Source: Cereibacter sphaeroides
GTDB taxonomy: Bacteria > Pseudomonadota > Alphaproteobacteria > Rhodobacterales > Rhodobacteraceae
Assembly (NCBI GenBank): GCA_003243455.1
Contig: QFQS01000001.1
Location: 558,001 to 622,000, forward strand
Length of the DNA stretch: 64,000 nt
Reading direction: 5' to 3'
Part shown: positions 8,460 through 17,377 of the stretch, one piece after another
Position numbering within the stretch: position 1 is the first letter of the stretch
Layout: the number at the start of each line of letters is the position of its first letter
Notes under the pieces: model-generated
The model's input: the letters and a program-made list of their open reading frames with translations, nothing else
What the model was told of the DNA's origin: nothing
The model's database searches: none
Translations under genes and position numbers: made by a program

Positions 8460-10591
8460 TGCGCCGCCTTCTTTGCGCGTTGTTCCTGCTGGTTGCACCC
8501 CTTCCCGCCCTGTCGCAGGATGCAGCCACACTGGTTGCCGACCGGGTCGAGATTCAGGGCGATAACGTCCTTGTCGCCGAAGGCTCGGTCGAGGTTCTGC
8601 AAAGGGGTATGCGCCTGCGCGCCACCCGCGTGACCTATGATCAGGCGGCGGACCGGTTGCGTATCGACGGGCCGATCGTGCTGACCGATGAAAGCGGCAC
8701 GCGCGTGCTGGCCGATCAGGCCGATCTGTCGGCCGACATGCAGGACGGCATCATGACCAGCGCGCGTCTGGTGATGGGCCAGCAATTGCAAATGGCGGCG
8801 ACAGAGCTGCAACGCATCGGCGGGCGCTATACCGAGCTTTCAAACACTGTCGCCTCGTCCTGCCGCGTCTGCAATTCAAGTGCGACGCCGTTGTGGGAAA
8901 TCCGCGCCAAGCGCGTGATCCACGACCAACTGGAAAAGCAGATCTATTTCCAGAATGCGCAACTGCGCTTTGCGGGCGTGCCAGTGTTCTATTTTCCCAG
9001 GCTCCGGATGCCGGACCCCAGCCTGAAACGGGCAACCGGTTTCCTGCGTCCTGAAATCCGGTCCACCAGCGAACTCGGCACCGGTTTCGTGCTGCCCTAT
9101 TTCATCGCGCTGAACGACAGCCGCGACGTGACGCTGCTGCCCTACCTGTCGTCGAACGGGGGGCGCTCGCTGGGTCTGCGCTACCGCGAGGCGTTCCGCA
9201 CCGGCAACATCGAGTTCGAGGGCGCGGTATCGCAGGATGAAATCCTGCAATACGGCACGCGCGGCTATGTGTTCGGCAGCGGTGGCTTTGCCCTGCCCCG
9301 CAACTTCGGTCTGACCTTCGGGTTGCAGATGGTCAGCGACAACGCCTACCTGCGCGACTACGGCATCTCGGATCAGGACCGACTGGACAGCTTCCTGGCT
9401 GCCGAGCGCGTGCGGCGGGACCAGTATGTCCTTGGCCGTATCCACAAGATCGGCACACTGAGGGACGAGGGCGACGACACCATCGTTCCCGCGACGATAC
9501 TTGACCTGATCTGGATCGACCGGCACGAAACCCCACTGATCGGCGGACAGGGCGCGCTGCGCTACCAGATTGCAGGCAGCAACATCAGTTCCGCCTACAC
9601 CAACGATGTCGATGGCGATGGACAACCCGATGCCCGCGACACGACGCGGGCGCTGATCCGCTATGACTGGCGCCGCGACTGGGTGCTGAGCAATGGCATG
9701 GTGGCAAGCGCCCTTGGCCGCGCACAGGGCGATGTGACCTGGGTTGGCAACGATCCGACCTATGCCAGCCAGATCGAGCGGCTGACCGGCAGCTTTGGCG
9801 GCGAGTTGCGCTGGCCTCTGCTTCGCACCGAAACCAGCGGCGCCACGCAACTGCTGGAGCCTGTGGCGCAGATCCTGTTCTCGCCCACCAGCAATGCCGA
9901 TGTCCCGAACGAGGACAGCCTTCTGGCCGAGTTTGACGAGGGCAACCTGTTCTCCATCGACCGCTTTCCCGGCACTGATGCAGTCGAACAGGGCAACCGC
10001 GCTGCACTTGGCCTCGCCTGGACGCGCTACGGAACCAAGGGGTCGACCCTTGGCCTTGCCGCAGGCCGCGTGTTCCGGGCCGAGGATATGGATCAGTTCA
10101 ACATAGGCTCCGGCCTTGACGGTGCCAGTTCCAACTGGTTGCTGGGCATGACGCTTGCCACGCCGGTCGGACTGAGCCTGACGCAGCGGATGCTGCTGGA
10201 CGACGACCTTGATCTTCAGTCGGCCGAGGCCCGCATGGGCCTGTTCCGTCAGCGCTATGCCCTGACCACGGGATATTACTGGAGCGAGGCCGATCCCGAC
10301 GACGAATTCCCCAACGATATCTCAGAGCTTACCATCAACGGCGCATGGCAGGTCACCGACAACTGGACCAGCAGCTTTGGCGTGCGGCACGATTTCATCG
10401 CGGGGCGGTCATCGCGCGCCAGTTTCGATTTGCAGTATCGCAACGAGTGCATCCAGGTCGATCTTTCCCTCTCGCGTTGGTTCGCAGACTCAACTAGTGT
10501 CACCCCAACCACGGAATTCGGCCTTTCGGTCGATCTTCTTGGATTCGGCGGCGGCCCAGACCCTGGACCAACGCGGCAATGTCGCGGCTAG
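8459..10591 (+). CDS. lptD: LPS assembly outer membrane protein LptD
   Basis: 710 residues. A signal peptide (about 1-22, ending PALSQ) is followed by an OstA/LptA-like beta-jellyroll (about 25-125) and then the C-terminal LptD barrel. A CRVC pair sits near residue 140 and another Cys (RNECIQVDLSLSRWF) near the end, matching the paired cysteines that form the disulfides LptD needs to mature. It receives lipopolysaccharide from the periplasmic bridge and, with lipoprotein LptE, inserts it in the outer leaflet. It is followed 66 bases later by surA, whose product is needed to fold it. Confidence 0.95.
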   Translation: MRRLLCALFLLVAPLPALSQDAATLVADRVEIQGDNVLVAEGSVEVLQRGMRLRATRVTYDQAADRLRIDGPIVLTDESGTRVLADQADLSADMQDGIMTSARLVMGQQLQMAATELQRIGGRYTELSNTVASSCRVCNSSATPLWEIRAKRVIHDQLEKQIYFQNAQLRFAGVPVFYFPRLRMPDPSLKRATGFLRPEIRSTSELGTGFVLPYFIALNDSRDVTLLPYLSSNGGRSLGLRYREAFRTGNIEFEGAVSQDEILQYGTRGYVFGSGGFALPRNFGLTFGLQMVSDNAYLRDYGISDQDRLDSFLAAERVRRDQYVLGRIHKIGTLRDEGDDTIVPATILDLIWIDRHETPLIGGQGALRYQIAGSNISSAYTNDVDGDGQPDARDTTRALIRYDWRRDWVLSNGMVASALGRAQGDVTWVGNDPTYASQIERLTGSFGGELRWPLLRTETSGATQLLEPVAQILFSPTSNADVPNEDSLLAEFDEGNLFSIDRFPGTDAVEQGNRAALGLAWTRYGTKGSTLGLAAGRVFRAEDMDQFNIGSGLDGASSNWLLGMTLATPVGLSLTQRMLLDDDLDLQSAEARMGLFRQRYALTTGYYWSEADPDDEFPNDISELTINGAWQVTDNWTSSFGVRHDFIAGRSSRASFDLQYRNECIQVDLSLSRWFADSTSVTPTTEFGLSVDLLGFGGGPDPGPTRQCRG

Positions 10592-10657
10592 CCCGCCCAA
10601 GGAAAACCAAGGATCGGGCGGTAGCCCGGCGGACATGAGCAGGAAACGGACTTACGG

Positions 10658-11872
10658 ATGCGTCTTATCCACCTGATCTTCGCCTGCCTTGCGGTCATGC
10701 TTTCCACCCTGTCCGCACAGGCGGCTGATGGGCTTTTCGCGCCGCGGGTGATCGTCAACGACAGTACGATCACCAACTATGAAGTCGAACAGCGGATGAT
10801 GTTCCTCAAGGCGCTGAACGCCGGTGGCGATCTGGAAAAGCAATCGGTCAATGGCCTGATCGAAGACCGCTTGCGCCTGCAGGCCGCCGAGGCCGGCAAT
10901 ATCGAGGTCACCGAGAAGGAAATCCTGGATGGCCAGACCGAATTTGCGTCCCGCGCGAACCTGACCGCGGAAGAGTTCGTGGCCGAACTTGGCAAGATGG
11001 GGATCGAGCCGGAAACCTTCCGCGAATTCGTCCGGGCCGGGATCGCCTGGCGCAATCTGGTGCGGGACAAGTTCGCCGCCTATAACTACGTCTCCGACGC
11101 CGCCGCTGACCGGTCTGTGTCGGCCACGCTACAGCGTGGCGGACTGCGCGTGCTCTTGTCCGAGCTGATTATCCCGGCACCGCCTGGTCAGGAAGCCGAC
11201 GCGATGGCACAGGCGGATGAGTTGCGCGCAACCATCGGCAGCCAGGCCGATTTCGCTGCCGCCGCCCAGCAGTTCTCGGCCGCCTCCTCTGCGCCGCAGG
11301 GCGGGGCCATCGACTGGCTGCCGCTCGGCAACCTGCCGCCCGCGTTGCGCGACATGATGATCAAGATGAAGCCGGGCGAGGTCACGCCGCCGTTGCCCAT
11401 CCCCAATGCGGTCGGCCTGTTCCAGTTGCGCGGCGTCGAGGAAACCGGTCGACCGGAAGTGCAGATGCTTGAGCTTGACTACATGCAGGTGCTGCTGCCC
11501 GAAGGCCCCGATACGGGCAACCAGATCGCGCGCCTGCGCGCGGGCGCCGACCGTTGCGACGATCTGTTCGGGCTGACCAAGGGCGTGCTGCCCCCCTCGC
11601 AGGTGATCCGCACCAAGCAAGCTGCGGGCGAAGTTCCGCGCGACATCGGGATCGAACTCGCCAAGCTGGATGCGGACGAAAGCTCGGTCGCGCTGCGCCG
11701 CGGCAATGCGCGCGTCTTCCTGATGCTGTGCGCCCGCAACGTCGCCCCGCCCGAGGAAAATCCACCGACGCGCGACCAGATCAAGCAACGTATCGCCAAC
11801 CAGCAGATTGCGGCGGCCTCCGACAACTTCCTGGCCAAGCTGCGCGCGGCTGCGGTCATCCGCGAACCGTGA
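10658..11872 (+). CDS. surA: periplasmic peptidyl-prolyl isomerase SurA
   Basis: 404 residues with a signal peptide (about 1-22, ending AQA). The SurA N-terminal chaperone domain (about 25-150) is followed by one parvulin domain (about 165-265, containing SAASSAPQGGAIDWLPLGNL and MKPGEVTPPLPI). The C-terminal helix returns to the chaperone core. It escorts outer-membrane proteins such as LptD through the periplasm. Enterobacterial SurA has two parvulin domains; here the second is not recognisable. The stop overlaps the pdxA GTG by four bases. Confidence 0.9.
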   Translation: MRLIHLIFACLAVMLSTLSAQAADGLFAPRVIVNDSTITNYEVEQRMMFLKALNAGGDLEKQSVNGLIEDRLRLQAAEAGNIEVTEKEILDGQTEFASRANLTAEEFVAELGKMGIEPETFREFVRAGIAWRNLVRDKFAAYNYVSDAAADRSVSATLQRGGLRVLLSELIIPAPPGQEADAMAQADELRATIGSQADFAAAAQQFSAASSAPQGGAIDWLPLGNLPPALRDMMIKMKPGEVTPPLPIPNAVGLFQLRGVEETGRPEVQMLELDYMQVLLPEGPDTGNQIARLRAGADRCDDLFGLTKGVLPPSQVIRTKQAAGEVPRDIGIELAKLDADESSVALRRGNARVFLMLCARNVAPPEENPPTRDQIKQRIANQQIAAASDNFLAKLRAAAVIREP

Positions 11873-12933
11873 GCGCCACGCACACTGCCCTGCCGGTCGC
11901 GCTGACCTGCGGCGAGCCTGCCGGCATCGGCCCTGAAATCGCGGTTTCCGCGCGAAATGCTCTGGGTGCCGACCTGCCTTTCTTCTGGATCGGTGACCCG
12001 CGCCATTTGCCAGCAGGCAGCCGTTGGCAAGAGATCGGCGATCCGGGCCAGGCGACAGGTATCGCCGCCGACACCCTGCCCGTCCTTGCCCATCCCTTTC
12101 CCAGCCTTTCCACTCCGGGCCAGCCCGACCCGAGCCATGCCGCAGAGGTCATAGCCGTCATCGCCCGAGCCGTTAGTCTTGTCCAAAACGGGCAGGCTTC
12201 GGCGGTCTGCACAGCTCCGATCCACAAGAAGGCGCTGAAGGATGGCGCGGGTTTCGCCTTTCCCGGCCATACCGAATATCTGGCGGACCTCGCCGGTGTC
12301 TCCCGCGTCGTGATGATGCTGGCCGCGCCGGAACTGCGCGTGGTCCCCGCGACGATCCACATTCCCGTGGCCGAGGTGCCAGGGGCGCTGACACCGGAAC
12401 TGCTGGAGCAAACGATCCGCCTTACCCATGCAGGCCTGATCCGCGACTTCGGTATCGCCCGCCCGCGCATCGCGGTCGCCGGGCTGAACCCCCACGCGGG
12501 CGAAGGCGGCGCAATGGGCAGCGAAGAGATCACCGTGATCGCCCCCGTGCTGGAACGGCTGCGTCAGGAAGGGCTGGCTCTGTCCGGCCCGCTGTCGGCA
12601 GATACGATGTTCCACCCGGCGGCGCGCGCCACCTATGATGCGGCAGTCTGCATGTATCACGACCAGGCGCTGATCCCGATCAAGACGGTGGATTTCGCGG
12701 GCGGCGTCAACGTCACCCTTGGCCTGCCCTTCATCCGCACCTCGCCGGACCATGGCACGGCCTTTGACATCGCAGGGCGCGGAATTGCCGATCCGAGCAG
12801 CCTGATTGCGGCGCTGCGCATGGCGGCGGAAATGGCGGCGGCGCGCGCGCTGGCGCCGTCGGAAGCGGGGGTTTCACACCCCCAGTCCCGGCCCGGCCAC
12901 GGGCCGGGCGTTCTTCGCGGAAATCTTCCATGA
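11869..12933 (+). CDS. pdxA: 4-hydroxythreonine-4-phosphate dehydrogenase
   Basis: 354 residues; the family usually has about 325-335. PdxA oxidises 4-phosphohydroxy-L-threonine with NAD in vitamin B6 synthesis. Visible signatures are the opening TCGEPAGIGPEI, the substrate region TAPIHKKALKDGAGFAFPGH, the metal site GLNPHAGEGG, and CMYHDQALIPIK then LGLPFIRTSPDHGTAFDIAG. The GTG start overlaps the surA stop. The extra C-terminal 25 or so residues (after EMAAARALAPSEAG) are unlike the family and are encoded by a GC-rich inverted repeat, which suggests the original stop was lost and the frame now runs into an intergenic element. Confidence 0.93.
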   Translation: MSATHTALPVALTCGEPAGIGPEIAVSARNALGADLPFFWIGDPRHLPAGSRWQEIGDPGQATGIAADTLPVLAHPFPSLSTPGQPDPSHAAEVIAVIARAVSLVQNGQASAVCTAPIHKKALKDGAGFAFPGHTEYLADLAGVSRVVMMLAAPELRVVPATIHIPVAEVPGALTPELLEQTIRLTHAGLIRDFGIARPRIAVAGLNPHAGEGGAMGSEEITVIAPVLERLRQEGLALSGPLSADTMFHPAARATYDAAVCMYHDQALIPIKTVDFAGGVNVTLGLPFIRTSPDHGTAFDIAGRGIADPSSLIAALRMAAEMAAARALAPSEAGVSHPQSRPGHGPGVLRGNLP

Positions 12934-12986
12934 AGATTTCTTATCGCTCATCACCCCCCGTGGGATATTTGTAAACAGAAGAAGGG
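12887..12986 (+). repeat. hairpin plus GATATTT/AGAAGAA intergenic element, copy 1
   Basis: Three parts in order: a 9-bp GC stem (CCCGGCCCG / CGGGCCGGG, 12887-12908) inside the pdxA tail; a second perfect stem GAAATCTTC-cat-GAAGATTTC at 12920-12940 covering the pdxA stop; and a tract CCCCGTGGGATATTT followed by CAGAAGAAGGG (12955-12986). The last part supplies the ribosome binding site of ksgA, 10 bases downstream. Related elements lie at 18471, 20017 and 29821. Confidence 0.7.
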
Positions 12987-12996
12987 ATGGGCAGTC

Positions 12997-13845
12997 TTGG
13001 CGACCATTGATGGCCTGCCGCCTCTCCGCGAGGTAATCCGGGCGCATGATCTGGTCGCGAAGAAGCAGCTTGGCCAGAACTTCCTGCTGGACCTCAACCT
13101 TACCTCCAAGATCGCGCGGCTGGCGGGTAACCTGTCGGCCTGCGATGTGCTGGAGGTCGGTCCCGGCCCCGGTGGGTTGACGCGTGGACTGCTGGCCGAA
13201 GGCGCGCGCCGGGTTCTGGTGGTCGAGAAAGATCCGCGCTGCCAGCCCGCGCTGGAGGAGATTGCGGCCACCTATCCGGGGCGGCTGGAGGTGTTGCAGG
13301 GTGACGCTTTGTCGGTCGACGTCGTGGGTCGGCTGAATGCTCCGATCCGCATCGTGGCGAACCTGCCCTACAACGTCGGGACCGAGTTGCTGATCCGCTG
13401 GCTGTCGCCGCCCGAATGGCCGCCGTTCTGGGAAAGCCTGACGCTGATGTTCCAGAAAGAAGTGGCCGAACGCATCGTGGCAAAGCCGGGGTCCAAGGCC
13501 TATGGTCGGCTGGCGTTGCTGGCGCAGTGGCGTAGCGATCCGAAGATCGTGCTGACCCTGCCGCCCGAGGCATTCACTCCGCCGCCCAAGGTGCATTCGG
13601 CGGTGGTGCATTTTACCCGCCGCGACGCGCCGCTGTATCCGGCCGATGCAAAGGTGCTGTCGCGCGTGACCGCCGCCGCCTTCAACCAGCGGCGCAAGAT
13701 GCTGCGGTCAAGCCTGCGCGCCTTGTCTCCGGCCATCGAGGATTACCTGCGCGCCGCCGGTATCGAACCGACGGCGCGGGCCGAGGAGATTCCGCTGGAA
13801 GGGTTCTGCGCGCTGGCGCGGGAACTGGCGGCCGGAGACCGCTAG
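12997..13845 (+). CDS. rsmA: 16S rRNA dimethyladenosine transferase (RsmA/KsgA)
   Basis: 282 residues. The chain has the RsmA entry KKQLGQNFLLDLNLTSKIA, the S-adenosylmethionine site VLEVGPGPGGLTRGLL, the acidic loop VEKDPRCQPAL and the catalytic NLPYNVGTELL (motif IV for N6-adenine methylation). It dimethylates the two adjacent adenosines in helix 45 of 16S rRNA, a late check on small-subunit assembly. The start is most likely the TTG at 12997, preceded by AAGGGATGGG; the nearest ATG is out of frame. It closes the lptF-to-ksgA run. Confidence 0.95.
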   Translation: MATIDGLPPLREVIRAHDLVAKKQLGQNFLLDLNLTSKIARLAGNLSACDVLEVGPGPGGLTRGLLAEGARRVLVVEKDPRCQPALEEIAATYPGRLEVLQGDALSVDVVGRLNAPIRIVANLPYNVGTELLIRWLSPPEWPPFWESLTLMFQKEVAERIVAKPGSKAYGRLALLAQWRSDPKIVLTLPPEAFTPPPKVHSAVVHFTRRDAPLYPADAKVLSRVTAAAFNQRRKMLRSSLRALSPAIEDYLRAAGIEPTARAEEIPLEGFCALARELAAGDR

Positions 13846-13848
13846 CCC

Positions 13849-14739
13849 TTATTCGGCGGCCTCTGCCGGACCCGATCCGCCGCGTTCAGGATCGACCTTG
13901 GGCTTGCGCGGGGCGCGCGGTTTCTTCGGCGCAGGGGCTGCGGCCTCAACTGCGGGCGCTTCGGAAACAGGGGCCATCGGCTGGGCGGCCACTGGCGCCT
14001 CGATAGCGGGCTGCTCTGCTACCGGTGGGATTTCGGCACGCGGCTTGCGGTCTTCGTTCCGGCGGTCGTTGCGGCGATCCTGCCGTTCGTTGCGCTGTTG
14101 CTCGAGCTTAGGCCCGCGTTCGCGGCGCTCGTTGAAGTCGGTGCGCGGCTCGGGCTCATTCCGGCGCGTTTCCGGGGTTTCGACCAGACCGCTGTCGCTG
14201 ATCTCGTCGATGAAATCCATCATCGGCGCCGAACGCACCGTGGCCAGATCGGGCTGTTCGTCACGCGGATCGGGACGTGGTTCGGAACGTTGCTCATTGC
14301 GCGGCTCTTGCCGGTTGTCCTGGCGCTGGTCGTCGCGATAGCGGTCGCGATTGCCGCCCTGCTGGTAGTTGCCGTTGCCATTTCCATTGCCGTTGGAATG
14401 GGCATTCTGGCCGTTACCGCTCTGGTTCCCGCCTTGGCTGCCACCCTGGCCATATTCGCCCTGCGGGCGGCGCATTTCCTGCTCGGCCGCGAGTTCGCGC
14501 TGCGCCTCGGCCAGCATGCGGGTGTAATGTTCTGCGTGCTGCATGAAGTTCTCGGCAGCGACGCGGTCGTTCGACAATTGGGCATCGCGCGCGAGGAACT
14601 GGTACTTCTCGATGATCTGCTGCGGCGTACCGCGCACCTTGCCCTCGGGACCCGAGCTGTCAAAGACGCGGTTGACGATATTGCCGATCGACCGGGGCCG
14701 GTTCGACTTCGAACGCGAACGTGATTTGGATGATCTCAT
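13849..14739 (-). CDS. DUF4167 domain protein with disordered Asn/Arg/Gln-rich tail
   Basis: 296 residues. Only the first 95 are conserved: a basic start (RSSKSRSRSKSNRPRSIGNI), then NRVFDSSGPEGKVRGTPQQI and the helical QFLARDAQLSNDRVAAENFM. This is DUF4167, found in alphaproteobacteria and without known function; the basic Ser/Arg start suggests nucleic acid binding, by inference. Residues 96-260 are low complexity, rich in Gly, Asn, Gln, Arg and Asp. The end is Ala/Pro rich with KKPRAPRKPK. The gene ends 4 bases from ksgA, convergent with it. Confidence 0.85.
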   Translation of the reverse strand: MRSSKSRSRSKSNRPRSIGNIVNRVFDSSGPEGKVRGTPQQIIEKYQFLARDAQLSNDRVAAENFMQHAEHYTRMLAEAQRELAAEQEMRRPQGEYGQGGSQGGNQSGNGQNAHSNGNGNGNGNYQQGGNRDRYRDDQRQDNRQEPRNEQRSEPRPDPRDEQPDLATVRSAPMMDFIDEISDSGLVETPETRRNEPEPRTDFNERRERGPKLEQQRNERQDRRNDRRNEDRKPRAEIPPVAEQPAIEAPVAAQPMAPVSEAPAVEAAAPAPKKPRAPRKPKVDPERGGSGPAEAAE

Positions 14740-14961
14740 GTTTTCCGTTTTTCCGGCCAGTATATGGCTTAACCCGCCGCCTGTATCCTGCTTCGACCAG
14801 ACCCGTTTCCGGGCACCACGTCGAGCGAATGTCAGGCTAGCGCGAGGGGCGCGTTGTCACAGGGGGCCCGCAGGCACCCACACCCCATGGATTGCAATAA
14901 GCATGTGAAACCCTTGCTGGCAAGGGGGTGCGACATAAAATACTGGGGATTCTCGGCGTTT

Positions 14962-15819
14962 TTACGCCGGATGTGGCGCTGTGGTCCCACCTTCGGCGCT
15001 GGCCGTCACCACCCGGTCGCGTCCATCAAGGTCCGGCAGAATCGCGATGTCGGTCAGGCCCGCCGCCCGGCACAGCGCCGCGACCGCCGCCCCTTGCGTC
15101 GGACCGATCTCCATCACCAGCCTCCCTCCGGGTGCCAGCGCGTCCCCTGCCCCTGCGATGATCGCGCGATAGGCGTCCAGCCCGTCGCCGCCGGGGGTCA
15201 GGGCCATATGCGGCTCCCAGTCGCGCACCTCGGGCGACAGACCCGCCATCTCGGCCTCGGCGATATAGGGCGGGTTCGAGACGATCAGGTCGAACCGACC
15301 CGTGACCGATGCCCACCAGTCGGACAGAACGAACTCCGCCCGATCCGTCAGTTCCAATGCGCGCGCATTCCTCTCGGCCACCGCCAACGCCTCGGGCGAC
15401 AGATCGGCGCCAACACCTGTGGTCTCGGGACTTTCCGCCAGCAGGGTCAGCAGGATAGCTCCGGTGCCAGTGCCAAGGTCCAGAACACGGGTAAAGGGCC
15501 GCTCCAGCGCCGCCACGATCAGTGTCTCGGTCTCAGGTCGCGGGTCGAGCACATCGGGCGTTACGCAAAAGCTGCGACCCCAGAACAGGCGTTGGCCGAT
15601 GATCTGGCTGGCCGGCTGACGTTTGGCCCGCGCCGCGATCGCATGATCGAACCGCTCCAAAGCCTCCTCAGACAGCATATCGCCCAGATGCAGGCTCAGC
15701 CGATCCGCCGCAATCCCCGCCGCGAAAGCCAGCAGCGCCCGCGCATCCCGCGCCGGGTCCGGCACCCCTGCGGCGCGCAGCAGCTCGATGCCTAACCGCA
15801 GCGCTTGCGAGCCCATCAT
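14962..15819 (-). CDS. prmC: release factor glutamine methyltransferase
   Basis: 285 residues. It methylates the Gln of the GGQ motif in release factors, here the product of the gene just upstream. The N-terminal helical domain spans about 1-90, then PETETLIVAAL. The methyltransferase domain has the SAM site VLDLGTGTGAILLTLL and the substrate-gripping NPPY motif (IVSNPPYIAEAEM). Start and prfA stop overlap by four bases. A weak hairpin (CCCTTGC / GCAAGGG at 14911-14926) downstream could end the transcript. Confidence 0.95.
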   Translation of the reverse strand: MMGSQALRLGIELLRAAGVPDPARDARALLAFAAGIAADRLSLHLGDMLSEEALERFDHAIAARAKRQPASQIIGQRLFWGRSFCVTPDVLDPRPETETLIVAALERPFTRVLDLGTGTGAILLTLLAESPETTGVGADLSPEALAVAERNARALELTDRAEFVLSDWWASVTGRFDLIVSNPPYIAEAEMAGLSPEVRDWEPHMALTPGGDGLDAYRAIIAGAGDALAPGGRLVMEIGPTQGAAVAALCRAAGLTDIAILPDLDGRDRVVTASAEGGTTAPHPA

Positions 15820-16871
15820 GCCTCCATCTCGGCCAGCTTCGCCGCCTGATCATGCGCCGTCAGCGCGTCGATGACCTCGGTCAGGTCGCCGCCCATGATC
15901 TGCGGCAGCGCGTAAAGCGTCAGGTTGATGCGGTGATCGGTCATCCGGCCTTGCGGAAAGTTATACGTCCTGATCCGCTCGCTGCGGTCGCCCGACCCCA
16001 CCTGAGACCGGCGATCTGCCGCACGTTCTCCGTCGATCCGCGCCCGTTCCATGTCGTACAGCCGCGCCCGCAGCACGTTCATCGCAATCTCGCGGTTTCG
16101 GTGCTGCGACTTTTCGGAACTGGTCACGATGATGCCCGTCGGCAGGTGAGTAATCCTGACCGCCGAGTCCGTCGTGTTCACGTGCTGCCCACCGGCACCC
16201 GAGGACCGCATCGTGTCGATGCGGATGTCGCTGGCGGGGATGTCCACATCCACTTCTTCCGCCTCAGGCAGCACCGCCACCGTCGCGGCGGAGGTATGGA
16301 CCCGCCCCTGCGCTTCGGTCTCGGGCACCCGCTGCACGCGGTGAACGCCGCTTTCGTATTTCAGCCGGGCAAAGACGCCATCGCCCTGCACATGGGCCAC
16401 GACTTCTTTGATGCCGCCAAGGTCACTGTCCTGCTGGTCGAGGATCTCGAACCGCCAGCCCTGACCTTCGGCATAGCGCTGGTACATTCGCAGCAAGTCA
16501 CCCGCGAACAGCGCAGCCTCGTCGCCGCCCGTCCCCGGCCGTATCTCCAGGATAGCCGGACGGGCATCCGCCGCGTCCTTTGGCAGCAGGGCCAGCCGCA
16601 GCGCCTGCTCCATCTCGGGGATGCGCGCCTTCAGCGCGGGCATCTCTTCCTCGGCCAGCGCCCGCATCTCGGGGTCGGCCAGCATCGCCTCGGCCTCCGA
16701 CAGATCGGACAGCGCGCGTGTATAGGCGGCGATCTCTGCCACCACCGGCTTCAGCTCGCTGTATTCGCGACTGAGCGTGGCGATCTCGGCGTGACCCGCG
16801 CCCGAGGCCAACTTCGCCTCGAGGAAGTCGAAGCGGCGGGTGATCTGGGCAAGTTTTTCTAGCGGAACCAT
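15816..16871 (-). CDS. prfA: peptide chain release factor 1
   Basis: 351 residues, slightly short of the usual 355-360. It has the PAT anticodon-like loop region RVPETEAQGRVHTSAATV and the catalytic GGQ loop SSGAGGQHVNTTDSAVRITH. RF1 releases finished chains at UAA and UAG. A clear Shine-Dalgarno sequence is missing before the ATG at 16869-16871, but homology begins at once (MVPLEKLAQITRRFDFLEAK). It is coupled to prmC and lies 43 bases after the DUF1499 gene. Confidence 0.96.
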   Translation of the reverse strand: MVPLEKLAQITRRFDFLEAKLASGAGHAEIATLSREYSELKPVVAEIAAYTRALSDLSEAEAMLADPEMRALAEEEMPALKARIPEMEQALRLALLPKDAADARPAILEIRPGTGGDEAALFAGDLLRMYQRYAEGQGWRFEILDQQDSDLGGIKEVVAHVQGDGVFARLKYESGVHRVQRVPETEAQGRVHTSAATVAVLPEAEEVDVDIPASDIRIDTMRSSGAGGQHVNTTDSAVRITHLPTGIIVTSSEKSQHRNREIAMNVLRARLYDMERARIDGERAADRRSQVGSGDRSERIRTYNFPQGRMTDHRINLTLYALPQIMGGDLTEVIDALTAHDQAAKLAEMEA

Positions 16872-16914
16872 CCGCGCGGTTTGGCCGAAGCGGCAAGGAC
16901 GGTCAAGTGCCGCC

Positions 16915-17373
16915 TCAGCGCACCGCCGGGCGGCGCATCAGCTCGGCGATCCAGGCCTGCACCCGCGCCTTGTTCACCCCGAAGTCGCCTTTCCCGAACC
17001 GCGACCGCGCGTAAATCGCGATCTCGGACTCGCCGTCGGCGGCGGGCGAAACGAGGATCGAGGTATAGTCCGGGAAACCAAAGGCGGCCGAGCGGGTGAT
17101 GAAGGTCATCCACGGCCCCTGCCCGGCCAGCCTCTCGGTGCGTGGCGTGCCAAGCGCGATGGCCTCGATCCGTGCCGCCGCCTCGTCCGGCGGTATCGGT
17201 ACGCGGATCGCGGGTGCATCGCCGCCGGGGCCGAGCAGGTAGCTGTGGCGCGGCTCTCGTTTCGTCACTCTGAGCGGATCGACATGCCAGACCGAAGGCG
17301 CCGAAGGCGCAAGCCGCACCGCAGCCGATACGGCCACGAGTATCAGGGCAAGCCAGAGTAGAAGCTTGCCCAT
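16915..17373 (-). CDS. DUF1499 domain protein
   Basis: 152 residues. One N-terminal hydrophobic segment (about 3-22) probably anchors it in the inner membrane or serves as a signal. The rest matches the DUF1499 family: HVDPLRVTKREPRHSYLL near the start, then TRSAAFGFPDYTSILVSP, and the closing IYARSRFGKGDFGVNKARVQ. Function unknown. It starts 4 bases after the agmatinase-like gene ends and sits upstream of prfA in the same direction. Confidence 0.85.
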   Translation of the reverse strand: MGKLLLWLALILVAVSAAVRLAPSAPSVWHVDPLRVTKREPRHSYLLGPGGDAPAIRVPIPPDEAAARIEAIALGTPRTERLAGQGPWMTFITRSAAFGFPDYTSILVSPAADGESEIAIYARSRFGKGDFGVNKARVQAWIAELMRRPAVR

Positions 17374-17377
17374 CGCC

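Noticed and set aside
14098..14724. Hydrophobic plus-strand frame that looks like a membrane protein
   Set aside because: It is the antisense of the Asn/Gln/Arg-rich part of the DUF4167 gene, whose complement naturally reads as Val/Ala/Leu.
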